DNA from: Paraktedonobacter sp035294465
Lineage (GTDB): Bacteria; Chloroflexota; Ktedonobacteria; Ktedonobacterales; Ktedonobacteraceae
Reading direction: 5' to 3'
Length of the DNA stretch: 44,708 nt
NCBI GenBank assembly: GCA_035294465.1
Contig: DATGKW010000004.1
Location: 1-44,708, forward strand
Positions 25,195 to 33,958 of this stretch are shown piece after piece; position 1 is the first letter of the stretch, and each line of letters opens with the position of its first letter. The notes beneath the pieces are model-generated. The model had not been told where the DNA came from and did no database searches. It saw only the letters and a list, made by a program, of their open reading frames with translations. A program made the translations under genes and the position numbers.

Positions 25195-27933
25195 ATGTCA
25201 AATACAACCGCAATCACAACGTTCATTGAAAAAGCGCGCAAAGTCCTGCAATACGAACAGCGTAACAATCACCAGGATAAGTTGGTGAAAGGAGGGTTGG
25301 AGCTGTTCGCTTCGCGCTGGGCTGAGGAGTTTAGCGAAGCGCGCAAACAGGCCGGATTAGAACTACGCCCCATCCATCGCTTTATGGAGCACCTGGAAAA
25401 CTATCGTCAGCAGGATCCGCTGCAACGCGCAGCGAATCTGCGCGCTGCCCTGAGTATTCTGGAGGAGATGGAGCAAGAAAATGCGCCTGGAGACGCGGTG
25501 GTCACGCCTGCTCAGCAAAAGTTGTCGTCCGGTCAACCTATGGCCGCTGAACGTTCGTCTAAAAATAACGGCAATACGCCAGTTAGCAGGGCAACATCTG
25601 CCGCTGAGCGGGCCAATCTTGCTCCTGTCCCTGACCGGCACGCGCCAGTTAGCAAGGCACCACCCGATCTGTCGCAAAAAGCTGCGCAGAAGATAGGCGA
25701 GGAGCAGGCGCGGGCGGAGAACCCTATTCACCTGGACCACGATATATCGACGGGGCATGCTTCGCTCGCACTGTTGAGCGCTGATGTCACGGCTGTACCG
25801 GGGGTAGGACCCACGGTCGCGGCGAAGCTGCACAGTCTAGGCGTGCGTACTACTCGCGATCTGCTCTTCTACTTTCCTCGCCAGCACCGGGATTACAGCA
25901 AACTGACCAGGATTGCGGAGATCCCCTTTGGCGACGTTACAACCACCATCGGATTGATCTGGGATGTTGAGACGAAACGCCTGAATAGCGGACGTTCGCG
26001 TACCATCGCCAGAATTACTGATGAGACCGGCCAGATTCATGTGACCTGGTTCAACCAGCCGTATTTGCAGAAACAACTGAGCGCGGCCAAAGGTGAATAT
26101 CTGGTAGTCACCGGCGTCAAGCAGCGCTTCGGCAACAAGATCGAGTTCACCGTGCGCAGCCACGAACTGCCAGAGCGAGGCGACCTCCTGAATACCGGGC
26201 GCCTGGTGCCCGTGTACCCTCTGACCGAAGGGCTGAGCGCCAAAAAACTGCGCCAGTGTACCAAATGGGCAGTCGATCACTATGCACACGCGATACCAGA
26301 GCACCTGCCAGCCTGGCTGCGCACAGCCGGCCGGCTTATGCCCTTGCCGGAGGCGGTTTCACAGATTCACTACCCTGAACACGAGCAGGCGCTGGAACAC
26401 GCACGTCGTCGCCTGGCGTTTGATGAACTTTTCCTGATCCAACTGGGCATGCAGGAACGCCGCTCGCGCTGGCAGCGCGAAGCACCACAGGGCAACGCCT
26501 TCAAGATTGACCTCGCAAAAATTTTTCTTGACGCCGACCAAATGACGCCGATTCCCACTGAGGCGCGTGACGAGCTGATAGAAGATGAGAACATGCTAAG
26601 TTCAACGCTCTGGTCTACTCTCGCCACCGATCAGCCTTTCGAGGCAACGCTACCTTTCCGTCTAACGGACGCTCAGCGCCGGGTCACGCTGGAGATCTTT
26701 GGCGACCTGGCGAAGAGCCGGCCTATGAGTCGCCTGCTCCAGGGCGACGTGGGCGCGGGCAAAACCGCCGTGGCCGCCGCGACCCTGCTGATGGCCGCGC
26801 TAAACGGCTACCAAAGCGCAATTATGGCTCCGACCGAGCTCCTGGCGGAGCAGCACGCCCGCAGTATTGGCGCGATGCTGGAACCCTTTGGCATTAAAAC
26901 AGTCCTGCTGACCGGCAGTCTCAAAACGCGCGAACGTACGCTGGGACGAGCGGCGCTGGAAAGTGGCGAGGCGCTGGTGGCAATCGGCACGCACGCGCTG
27001 ATTCAAGAGGAGGTGAACTTTCGCCGACTGGGTCTGGTGATCGTAGACGAGCAGCACCGCTTCGGTGTGGAGCAGCGTGACGCCCTGCGCCAGAAAGGCT
27101 ATCATCCACACATGCTGGTCATGACCGCTACGCCAATCCCACGTACACTGGCCCTGACGCTCTATGGTGATCTGGATGTCTCGGTCATCGATCAAATGCC
27201 GCCTGGTCGCCAGAAGATCATCACACGCTGGCGTTCGGGTCAGAAGCGCAACGAGGCTAATTATTTGATTGAGCAGGAGGTTGCCGAGGGTCGGCAGGCT
27301 TTTATCATCTGCCCACTGATCGAAGAGTCCGAGACGCTCGCCGCAAAAGCCGCAACCGTTGAGTACGAGCGCCTGAGCAAGGAGGTTTTTCCAAACAGGC
27401 GTCTGGGCCTGCTGCACGGCGGCATGAAAGCTAGCGAGAAGGACCAGGTTATGCGCGATTTCCGCGATCACAGGCTGGATATCCTGGTCGCTACTTCGGT
27501 GATCGAGGTTGGCATCGACGTTCCCAATGCGACTGTTATGGTCATCGAGGATGCCGACCGCTTCGGCCTTGCGCAGTTGCACCAGTTTCGCGGGCGCGTT
27601 GGCCGTGGACAGTATCAATCATATTGCTACGTTCTCAGCGCTGATGCCAGCGTGCAGGCTCAGGAACGCCTGCTGGTCTTCCAGGAAAACGACGATGGTT
27701 TCAAACTTTCCGAACACGACCTGCGCCTGCGCGGCCCCGGTGACTTCATCGGCGTGCGCCAGAGCGGTATGCCCGAATTGAGGGTTGCCGACCTTAACGA
27801 TATCGATTTGATAGAAACCGCGCGCAGCCTGGCTGAAAAGCTCTGGACAACCGATCCCTACCTGCGCGCTCCCGAACACGCCCCCCTGCGCGAACGTATG
27901 CGCCTGTTCTGGCAGGACTTTATGGCACACTAG
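25195..27933 (+). CDS. recG: ATP-dependent DNA helicase RecG with long N-terminal extension
   Basis: RecG reverses stalled forks and processes branched DNA. The protein has 912 residues, against about 690 in E. coli. The extra part is the first 195 or so: a helical domain (1-95) and a low-complexity linker (95-185). Then come the wedge domain (PGVGPTVAAKLHSLGV; VTWFNQPYL), Walker A GDVGAGKTAVAA, DEQH box VIVDEQHRFGVEQR, MTATPIPRTL, and VEVGIDVPNATVMVIEDADRFGLAQLHQFRGR split over the last motifs, then the RecG-specific tail (FKLSEHDLRLRGPGDFIG). The ATG at 25195 has a weak ribosome site, but the frame offers no better one near it. Confidence 0.95.
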   Translation: MSNTTAITTFIEKARKVLQYEQRNNHQDKLVKGGLELFASRWAEEFSEARKQAGLELRPIHRFMEHLENYRQQDPLQRAANLRAALSILEEMEQENAPGDAVVTPAQQKLSSGQPMAAERSSKNNGNTPVSRATSAAERANLAPVPDRHAPVSKAPPDLSQKAAQKIGEEQARAENPIHLDHDISTGHASLALLSADVTAVPGVGPTVAAKLHSLGVRTTRDLLFYFPRQHRDYSKLTRIAEIPFGDVTTTIGLIWDVETKRLNSGRSRTIARITDETGQIHVTWFNQPYLQKQLSAAKGEYLVVTGVKQRFGNKIEFTVRSHELPERGDLLNTGRLVPVYPLTEGLSAKKLRQCTKWAVDHYAHAIPEHLPAWLRTAGRLMPLPEAVSQIHYPEHEQALEHARRRLAFDELFLIQLGMQERRSRWQREAPQGNAFKIDLAKIFLDADQMTPIPTEARDELIEDENMLSSTLWSTLATDQPFEATLPFRLTDAQRRVTLEIFGDLAKSRPMSRLLQGDVGAGKTAVAAATLLMAALNGYQSAIMAPTELLAEQHARSIGAMLEPFGIKTVLLTGSLKTRERTLGRAALESGEALVAIGTHALIQEEVNFRRLGLVIVDEQHRFGVEQRDALRQKGYHPHMLVMTATPIPRTLALTLYGDLDVSVIDQMPPGRQKIITRWRSGQKRNEANYLIEQEVAEGRQAFIICPLIEESETLAAKAATVEYERLSKEVFPNRRLGLLHGGMKASEKDQVMRDFRDHRLDILVATSVIEVGIDVPNATVMVIEDADRFGLAQLHQFRGRVGRGQYQSYCYVLSADASVQAQERLLVFQENDDGFKLSEHDLRLRGPGDFIGVRQSGMPELRVADLNDIDLIETARSLAEKLWTTDPYLRAPEHAPLRERMRLFWQDFMAH

Positions 27934-28049
27934 TTCTCATTTCAAATCCACAAGGGGAAGGGAGACAGCAGGTAGAGAGCCATCGGTTCATTCAATCAGT
28001 AGTAGAGAGGCACTGTCTGTGCAAGCCAGATACCTGTGCCTTGATCTCC

Positions 28050-29117
28050 TCACGCTCCCAGTTGAGTACCAGGCACCTCGGCTCCTTCTTCCACCGGAGG
28101 CACCTCGCGCAGTTCATACACAGGCAGGCCGCGTTTCTTTGGCAACGTGCGCGCCTGGTAGCGCGAGAGGAGATAGCAGCCCAGGACAAAGCCAACCGCA
28201 ACCACCTGGGCAATGACGGTCTGCCAGTCTGGAAAGATCGAGAGCCAGGTGCCAGCCCAGGCAGGAACCCATTGCAACCAGCCGATCTGCGTCGAGCCGA
28301 TCCAGCCAGCCTGTTGCATCTCCTGCACTTGCTCTCCAACCATAATAAATAGCACCATCGCCAGCAAGATTCCCGTAAAGATCAGCATCTTTTTATAGGG
28401 CAGGTGATGGTGCCCGACAAAATTGAGAATCGCGACGATGCCGGCCAGGACAGCGCCCAGTAATGCCCCGTAAAAGACGATCCAGCCGCCCATCTGCAAG
28501 CGATAGCTCTGCAGGAAAAGCACCACCTCAAAACCTTCGCGATAGAAGGAAGCGAAGCCAAGAAATCCCAGACCCCACAGCAGACGCGCTCTGGATGCTT
28601 GCGGATTTTTCGCCTCTTGCAAGAGATTGCGCTTGCGGCGATTCTGCAGCGAGATCCAGCCTGTCCAGTAGACCTTGTGGAAAAACCAGTTCATGACTAT
28701 AAGCAAAACAACTATCGCCAGCAATCCTGTCCACGCCTGAATAGAAAGAGCCGAAACACTATTGACCAGGCTATCAACAATGGAAATAGCAATAAACCAG
28801 GTAATCAGGGTTGCGATAAAACCCACGCCCGCGCCCAAGCCGATTGGACGCCGGTACGCCTGGTGAGAACCCATCAGGCTCGCGGTAATGGCGCTGAGCA
28901 CCAGAACACACTCCAATCCCTCTCGAAAGACCAGGGCGGCGATATCGAGCACCGCCACCGGGGTGCTGATATGCGGCGTGGTTGGGTCTGGATTCCCCTG
29001 TGCCGTCACTCCCTGCCACACCAGCAGGGCAGCTACAAGAAGCGCTCCTGCGATAAGAGCCGCCGTTAGCAATGGGCGCATGCTTTTTCTTCGGTTCATT
29101 GACGTATTACTTGCCAC
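28050..29117 (-). CDS. FTR1-family high-affinity iron permease
   Basis: This 355-residue membrane protein has about seven helices and the two iron-binding motifs of the FTR1/EfeU family: FREGLECVLVLSA in an early helix and FYREGFEVVLFLQS in a later one. The N-terminus has a signal-like helix (LLTAALIAGALLVAALLV). The start is a GTG at 29117, 12 bases after AAGGAGG; an ATG at 29099 is an alternative. No EfeO or EfeB partner lies nearby. Two palindromic boxes upstream (29182-29201 and 29219-29238) suggest control by an iron-dependent repressor. Function as an iron importer is well supported by family. Confidence 0.92.
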   Translation of the reverse strand: MASNTSMNRRKSMRPLLTAALIAGALLVAALLVWQGVTAQGNPDPTTPHISTPVAVLDIAALVFREGLECVLVLSAITASLMGSHQAYRRPIGLGAGVGFIATLITWFIAISIVDSLVNSVSALSIQAWTGLLAIVVLLIVMNWFFHKVYWTGWISLQNRRKRNLLQEAKNPQASRARLLWGLGFLGFASFYREGFEVVLFLQSYRLQMGGWIVFYGALLGAVLAGIVAILNFVGHHHLPYKKMLIFTGILLAMVLFIMVGEQVQEMQQAGWIGSTQIGWLQWVPAWAGTWLSIFPDWQTVIAQVVAVGFVLGCYLLSRYQARTLPKKRGLPVYELREVPPVEEGAEVPGTQLGA

Positions 29118-29181
29118 GTTAAACTTGATCCTCCTTCAGGACAATAAAAATAAAGGCATCCGCGCTTGGCTTATCTCTTAT

Positions 29182-29201
29182 ATATTAGGGTACCCTAATA
29201 T
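29182..29201. promoter_or_regulatory. Palindromic box 1 upstream of FTR1 (DtxR/IdeR-like)
   Basis: A perfect 20-bp palindrome, ATATTAGGGT followed by its complement, lies 65 bases upstream of the FTR1 start. On the minus strand a TATATAAG -10-like element follows it directly, so a bound repressor would cover the promoter. The core TTAGG...CCTAA is like the box of DtxR/IdeR iron repressors. Confidence 0.6.
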
Positions 29202-29218
29202 CTTACTTAATTACTAGG

Positions 29219-29238
29219 ATATTAGCATGACCTAATAT
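29219..29238. promoter_or_regulatory. Palindromic box 2 upstream of FTR1
   Basis: ATATTAG (29219-29225), six bases, CTAATAT (29232-29238): the same 7-6-7 layout as box 1 and centred 37 bp from it. Two copies of one operator point to a cooperatively bound repressor. Confidence 0.6.
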
Positions 29239-29445
29239 TCACTGTCAAGAGCCCGGTGAGAACAGGCAACGTTATCCGCACTGCGCCCCGTCCACTCGAA
29301 GTGAATCTGGATCTACGCGAAAGTGGCAGAAGAGCCCCACACACTGTTAAGATATAATAAGTCAGCATTGCTGATTGGCAGAAGTTGTCGGGGAAGAGCA
29401 CGCGCCGTCCTTCCCTACCAATACATCTTTTCAGGAGAATGGCAA
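29239..29445. other. Region between FTR1 operators and the four-helix membrane protein
   Basis: No gene is seen; the in-frame upstream extension of the next gene (from 29323) lacks a ribosome site and hydrophobic character. AGATATAATAAG near 29349-29360 could be a -10 element for the next gene, without a clear -35. Confidence 0.35.
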
Positions 29446-29847
29446 GTGAAAGTCATGACTATTTCGCTCATGGTCCTGCGCGCAGCCGTGTTGCTGGCCT
29501 TGATTCTGGGCATTATCTTCTGGGCGAATCCGGCCATACCCGATGAGTATTCGGCAATCAAAGACATCCATATGCTCTTAGGTATCATTGTCGTGCTCGC
29601 GCTCTGGACAGTTAGTCTAGCACAGGGATTGGTCAAGGGTGGTAACTTTGCGCTGGCCCTGATCGGCTTCATTGTGGGCCTGGCCGTCGTCATTGTGGGT
29701 CTATCGCAGGAGGCATGGAAAGCGAACGCCGGCACTGGCGCTGTTGAACTCATCAACACTCTTCATCTGCTGCTTGGCCTGCTTGCTGCCGGCACCGGCG
29801 AAATGATCGCCTCACGCGTCAAGCGGCTGGCGAAAGTCGCTGTCTGA
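29446..29847 (+). CDS. Small four-helix membrane protein with two His-LLG repeats
   Basis: The protein has 133 residues and four hydrophobic helices. Two of them begin with nearly the same pattern, IKDIHMLLGIIVV and INTLHLLLGLLAA, which suggests an internal duplication and two histidines in equivalent places within the membrane. I chose the GTG at 29446, seven bases after AGGAGA, over ATG 29455. It is divergent from FTR1 and shares its upstream region. No family is recognised; a heme- or quinone-binding membrane protein is a possibility because of the paired histidines (inference). Confidence 0.65.
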   Translation: MKVMTISLMVLRAAVLLALILGIIFWANPAIPDEYSAIKDIHMLLGIIVVLALWTVSLAQGLVKGGNFALALIGFIVGLAVVIVGLSQEAWKANAGTGAVELINTLHLLLGLLAAGTGEMIASRVKRLAKVAV

Positions 29848-29914
29848 GCGTCTTTTTCTCCAATACCATACATGACTCGTTCTCAGCCGCATAGAACGCG
29901 GTTCATCAATACGC

Positions 29915-29960
29915 ATGGAGCTGTGTCCCTGGTCACATTGGGCCAGAGACACAGTTCCAT
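29915..29960 (+). terminator. Hairpin after the four-helix membrane protein gene
   Basis: A 13-bp stem (29915-29927 with 29948-29960, one G.U pair) is extended inside by CTGG/CCAG. It lies 68 bases after the stop. No T-tract follows. Confidence 0.6.
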
Positions 29961-30492
29961 ATACGTTCCTCAGACAAGTTTCTTTCCTAAGTAACTTTAA
30001 GAAAGACAACGTACTGTGCAAACCGATACGTTCGATAATGAGAGGGTGTGGCGCTTACTCGCTGGCCCATGACTGCGGCCGGCGGCGTACCGGCTACGAA
30101 AACGTAAGCAGGATGAGCAGCAGCCCGCACGAGAGGAGCATAATCTCGGTAGCGATTTGGGACGACATGCACATGATCGTCTACTGTGCTACAGGCGCAG
30201 AAGCCCGGCAAAACTTACCCGGACAAACATCCAACAATCACAACGAGATCGGACCAATTTCAGCAATTTCATATATCACTCCATTAACTGGTTACATCTA
30301 ATGCAACAGATCTTGTTGCCCCCTCTGATCTTTCAGTAAATAAGGGCTAATTTTACTTTAGCATACTGAGTCAGGGAAATTGGAAGATCAAGCCTGCGAT
30401 GCTTTTTACAGAGCGTGAAGGAGCTGCAGGCTGCGAATACGCCAGTCCGAGCAGAGAAATACCTTTTAATTTGGTCGCGATATCTAGCAGTC

Positions 30493-30521
30493 TTGACATC
30501 GCCTGATGATTGTTTTACAAC
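30493..30521 (+). promoter_or_regulatory. Promoter of the P450 gene
   Basis: A consensus TTGACA (30493-30498) is 17 bases from TACAAC (30516-30521). Transcription would start near 30528, just before the palindrome at 30535. Confidence 0.6.
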
Positions 30522-30534
30522 TAAGGAAGACAAT

Positions 30535-30557
30535 ATATGATACAGTGTATATCATAT
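30535..30557. promoter_or_regulatory. Candidate operator of the P450 gene
   Basis: ATATGATA (30535-30542) and TATCATAT (30550-30557) form an 8-7-8 palindrome just after the predicted start of transcription. Such a site is what a TetR, MarR or PadR-like repressor would use. No regulator gene lies next to it. Confidence 0.5.
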
Positions 30558-30615
30558 TCTCTGGGAAGCCTGTCTTGTCTACCAGGATTCTTGTCATGAA
30601 AGGAAGCAGTCACCG

Positions 30616-31806
30616 ATGAAACTCCCCGCGTTTGTTAGCGACCTCTCAATGCCACCCGTTGAGTATCACCAGAAGTTGCGCCAATGGTCTCGCGAAATGC
30701 GCGAGCATTCTCCTATCATCTGGGAGGATGACAGCCAGAGCTGGCTCATTTTTCGCTACGACGATGTCACCCGCGTCCAGAGCGATTACCAAACCTTCTC
30801 TTCTGAAGGCACCGTCGGAAAGAAAGAGAAACAGCAGGCGAAGGACGGCACAAGCATTATTGAAATGGACCCACCGCGCCATCGCCAGATGCGTTCGCTG
30901 GTGACACAGGCGTTTTCCGCCAGAACCATTAGCGGAATGGCACCTCAAATCGAACAAATCGTGGATGAACTCCTCGACGGGATCATTGCGCGCAAAGAAT
31001 GTGACTGGATGGTCGATCTCGCTAACCCTTTGCCTGTCATTGTCATCACGAACATGCTTGGGCTTCCTCTGGAAAAGTGGCCAAGCTTCAAGCAATGGAC
31101 AGACGCGATTGTCAACGAGAGCGCAGATGCCCCTGAAGCGACGAAGCAATTCTCAGGATACTTTGACGAAGCGATCAAAAAACGACAGCAGCAGCCTGGC
31201 TCTGACATTCTAAGTCTGCTGATCAGCGCCGAGGTAGATGGAGAGCGCTTGAGCTACCAGAGTCTCATGTCGTTCTGCTTCACTCTCTTTATCGCTGGCA
31301 ATATCACCACAACCAATGTGCTTGGCAATGCAATGCTCTGCTTTAACGAGAATCCAGAAGAGTTGGAGCGTCTGCGCAGGCAACCAGAACTTGTACCGAG
31401 CGCCGTCGAAGAAGTTATTCGCTATATGTCGCCCTTCCGAGCCGGCCCTAATGGCCTGGTGCTGGGACGCGTCGCCAAAGCAGACGTAGAGATAAGCGGT
31501 CAGCTTGTGCGCCAGGGCGAGTATGTGCAGGTGAATCGCCTCTCGGCGAATTTCGACGAACAGCACTTTCCCGAGGCCGAGCGTTTTGATATTGGGCGCA
31601 ACCCGAATCACCATCAGTCCTTTGGGCACGGCATCCATTTCTGCCTCGGCGCTCCACTCGCACGCCTGGAAGTACGAACTGTGCTGGAGAAGATCACGCA
31701 AAAGTTTCGCGTGCTGCGCATTGTGCCGGACACGCAGTTAAAGCAGGCACAAAGCATGCTGATCTTCGGAGTACAGAGCCTACCGATGGAATTTCAGGTG
31801 GCATAG
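30616..31806 (+). CDS. Cytochrome P450
   Basis: This 396-residue soluble bacterial P450 has the I-helix oxygen-activation motif AGNITTTN (the A-G-x-x-T pattern), the ExxR motif EEVIRY, and the heme loop FGHGIHFCLGAPLARLE with the cysteine ligand near residue 342. The B-C region has MDPPRHRQMRSLVTQAFS, typical of the CYP107-like bacterial class. The length is normal. It is a single gene between a near-consensus promoter and a long hairpin. No ferredoxin or ferredoxin reductase is encoded nearby, so electrons must come from elsewhere. The substrate is unknown. Confidence 0.95.
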   Translation: MKLPAFVSDLSMPPVEYHQKLRQWSREMREHSPIIWEDDSQSWLIFRYDDVTRVQSDYQTFSSEGTVGKKEKQQAKDGTSIIEMDPPRHRQMRSLVTQAFSARTISGMAPQIEQIVDELLDGIIARKECDWMVDLANPLPVIVITNMLGLPLEKWPSFKQWTDAIVNESADAPEATKQFSGYFDEAIKKRQQQPGSDILSLLISAEVDGERLSYQSLMSFCFTLFIAGNITTTNVLGNAMLCFNENPEELERLRRQPELVPSAVEEVIRYMSPFRAGPNGLVLGRVAKADVEISGQLVRQGEYVQVNRLSANFDEQHFPEAERFDIGRNPNHHQSFGHGIHFCLGAPLARLEVRTVLEKITQKFRVLRIVPDTQLKQAQSMLIFGVQSLPMEFQVA

Positions 31807-32187
31807 CCCTCCTGACGAATGCGTCTGGTTTCCGTCACCAAAGCGCACACACGCCCGCGGCGCATATCAGCTTTCTATAGCGGGCTCTCTGACGCCAGTG
31901 GTGTGAGATTATGCATGAAACGCATAATCTCACATCACCATAGCTTCCTTGCGCAGGGAAGCCGCACGAATCCCCGGCGAAAGAAGACAAAGCCACACTT
32001 TTGCATAATTTGGTACAGTGGTCCCGTCATGGCAGGACTTTTTGGATATATTTTTCCTTTCCGGTAAAAATACCTCCCCGCTCTCAGTGTTAACCGACAT
32101 AAGGCATAGTAATGTGGCAAACCCTCCGAGCTTTCGGAGCACTTGAGTAAGGAGGGAATGCCTAATCGAAGCGGAAAGGAAATTCGC
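31807..32187. other. Intergenic region between P450 and ferritin-like genes
   Basis: It holds the hairpin at 31898-31938. The frame upstream of the ferritin-like gene (from 32143) is open but has no ribosome site. A promoter for that gene must lie between about 31990 and 32150, but I see no clear pair of boxes. Confidence 0.4.
31898..31938 (+). terminator. Long hairpin after the P450 gene
   Basis: A 17-bp stem (31898-31914 with 31922-31938, one G.U pair) with a 7-base loop (ATGAAAC) lies about 90 bases after the stop. No T-tract follows. Confidence 0.65.
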
Positions 32188-33027
32188 ATGAAGTCAACAT
32201 ACTCCTCTCGTTCGTCACGTCGTTCTGTGCTCAAGAGAACTATCGCCGGGGTAGCCGGGCTATCAGCTCTTGGTGGCATCGGCGGAGGAGCGTATCTCCT
32301 TGTACAGGAACACAACGCGAACGCTCATGCCGCCGGTGTCACACCTAATGTAGATTCGGTCCAGACCATTCTCAATATCGCCGCTACTGCTGAAGAACTG
32401 GGCGTGGTCTTCTACACACAGGTGATTGAAAACGCGAGGCTCCTGCATCTAAGCCAGGCGGCGATTCTGGATTTGAGCGCTGCTCAGATAGAAGAGCAAC
32501 TGCACCTGCAATTCTTGCTCAAAGAGGGAGCCAAACCGCTAACCAATACTTTCAGCTTCCCTTTCGGCAAGGCAACCTTCCAGGTGTTTAATTTGTTCCT
32601 TGAGACCCAGCAAACGCTTGAAGCGGCCTTCGCTGCTGCCTATCTGGCCGCTACTCGCGAGTTCGCGCTGCTCAACCGCTCCGACCTGGCCCTGGTCGCC
32701 GCGCAGATCGCCTCAGTTGAAACTGAACATCGCGCCGTCGGTCGCGCGCTTGGCACGCCCCGACCAATCAACAACCAGGCATTCACGCCGGTACTGTTCC
32801 AGACAGTGAGCGCGGCCGCAACAGCGCTCCAGCGGGGCGGATTCCTGACTCCCAAACGGGGAAACAGCTTCCAGTTCCATCCTATCTCCACCGTCTTCAA
32901 TGGAGTAGTGGCGCGCACACCGGCAATTGTGGCTACGACAACAGTAACTCCTACTACCACAACTCCAGCCACTACCACCGCCACGCCGACCACCACGCAT
33001 CCCGCGGCAACCCCCATCAAGTTCTAA
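32188..33027 (+). CDS. Tat-exported ferritin-like domain protein
   Basis: The 279-residue protein starts with a twin-arginine signal (SSRRSVLKRT followed by GVAGLSALGGIGGGAYLL). The mature part is a four-helix ferritin-like domain with the expected pattern of Glu and His residues (ATAEELGVVFYTQVI; EEQLHLQFLLKEG; ASVETEHRAVGRALG). The C-terminus is a threonine- and proline-rich low-complexity tail (about 30 residues), probably a cell-wall spacer or glycosylated linker. AAGGA lies seven bases before the ATG at 32188. Export through Tat suits a metal-carrying protein folded in the cytoplasm. Iron binding is an inference from the fold. Confidence 0.85.
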   Translation: MKSTYSSRSSRRSVLKRTIAGVAGLSALGGIGGGAYLLVQEHNANAHAAGVTPNVDSVQTILNIAATAEELGVVFYTQVIENARLLHLSQAAILDLSAAQIEEQLHLQFLLKEGAKPLTNTFSFPFGKATFQVFNLFLETQQTLEAAFAAAYLAATREFALLNRSDLALVAAQIASVETEHRAVGRALGTPRPINNQAFTPVLFQTVSAAATALQRGGFLTPKRGNSFQFHPISTVFNGVVARTPAIVATTTVTPTTTTPATTTATPTTTHPAATPIKF

Positions 33028-33072
33028 GCAGGCTTCAGGGGCAAATTCACGCATCGCTTTATCTGAAGTTGG

Positions 33073-33119
33073 ATCTCTGGTGCGAAAAAGGGGCAGGTTC
33101 TTTTTCTCGCACCAGAGAT
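33073..33119. terminator. Hairpin between convergent ferritin-like and membrane-protein genes
   Basis: Bases 33073-33090 pair with 33100-33119 with a two-base bulge and a loop of about 9 bases; the stem includes an A5/T5 run. It lies about 45 bases after the ferritin-like gene stop. Confidence 0.7.
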
Positions 33120-33232
33120 GTTTTTACGACATAGAAATAAAAGAAATGCTGAAGCAGGCAATCAAATACTACCCGATGCAAGCAGATACTGCGCGTATAT
33201 TCTCATAGAGCGCTCGCATTCTGGAAGCATTC

Positions 33233-33874
33233 CTACTTTCCAAAAGTTGCGGCCAGCAAGAGAATAAGGCCACCCATACGAACGATATCCCCCAATTGAT
33301 CGAAAGCCATCTGGTCTACCACAAAGTACTTCTGGACAATCAACAGATACCCGATAGCCAGCAACAAGAAGGCCATACTCATGAGTAAACTGAAGCTTGT
33401 GCGCTTAGCCATGAAAGCGGACATATAGAAGATAAATATGATAAAGCACATCACTACACGTGAACCGCTTAATACGGCTTCTAGAGAAGATCCCGGGAGG
33501 GGAGGCAAGGAGGGCGCGAGAAAGAGCAATGCCAGGAGCAAAGCAGAGACTACAACCTGTAAGCGCATAAGCCGGTTAAGATGTTCCTCTTGCCTGTAGA
33601 CAAAGCTCAGTAAGATGAAAAGGAAACTGACAGATTGACCGATAAACAGGAACCAGTCTGTATTGAGAGTAATACTGGTCACATTACTGGAGAAAAAGTC
33701 CGCAGCCGCAGTAAGCGCGATCATTCCCATTGACGTGCCAAGAATGAAAATGCGTGGGTTGCTGGTGTTTGAATACACGTAGAAGGCTCGAATTGCAATA
33801 AAGAGACAGACGAAAAAGAGTATGATGGCCAGAATATTCTGGACCAGATTGGCGGCGAATACACTTGTATTCAT
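33233..33874 (-). CDS. Seven-helix membrane protein of unknown function
   Basis: The 213-residue protein has about seven hydrophobic helices with short loops and few charged residues (ILAIILFFVCLFIAIRAFYV; FLFIGQSVSFLFILLSFVY; SLLMSMAFLLLAIGYLLIV). The layout resembles the membrane sensor parts of signalling proteins, but no output domain is attached. I chose the ATG at 33874 because GGAGG lies 10 bases upstream; the ATG at 33898 would translate through that site. It follows the GAF/winged-helix gene after 84 bases in the same direction, and may be its membrane partner (inference). Confidence 0.65.
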   Translation of the reverse strand: MNTSVFAANLVQNILAIILFFVCLFIAIRAFYVYSNTSNPRIFILGTSMGMIALTAAADFFSSNVTSITLNTDWFLFIGQSVSFLFILLSFVYRQEEHLNRLMRLQVVVSALLLALLFLAPSLPPLPGSSLEAVLSGSRVVMCFIIFIFYMSAFMAKRTSFSLLMSMAFLLLAIGYLLIVQKYFVVDQMAFDQLGDIVRMGGLILLLAATFGK

Positions 33875-33958
33875 GCTACGTAATCCTCCTTCAAACAAAA
33901 TATCACTACAAACATGTGCAAACCTATGGAGCTTTTTACGAAAGCGGTTTACCCGCTC

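Larger units (their letters stand above)
29848..30615. other. Long intergenic region before the P450 gene
   Basis: It starts with the hairpin at 29915-29960. Open frames at 29915-30301 and 30157-30339 have no ribosome site or recognisable motif and are not accepted. The right end is AT-rich and holds the P450 promoter (30493-30521) and a palindrome (30535-30557). Confidence 0.45.

Noticed and set aside
29915..30301. 128-codon frame after the four-helix membrane protein gene
   Set aside because: It starts inside a hairpin, has no ribosome site, and shows no domain pattern.
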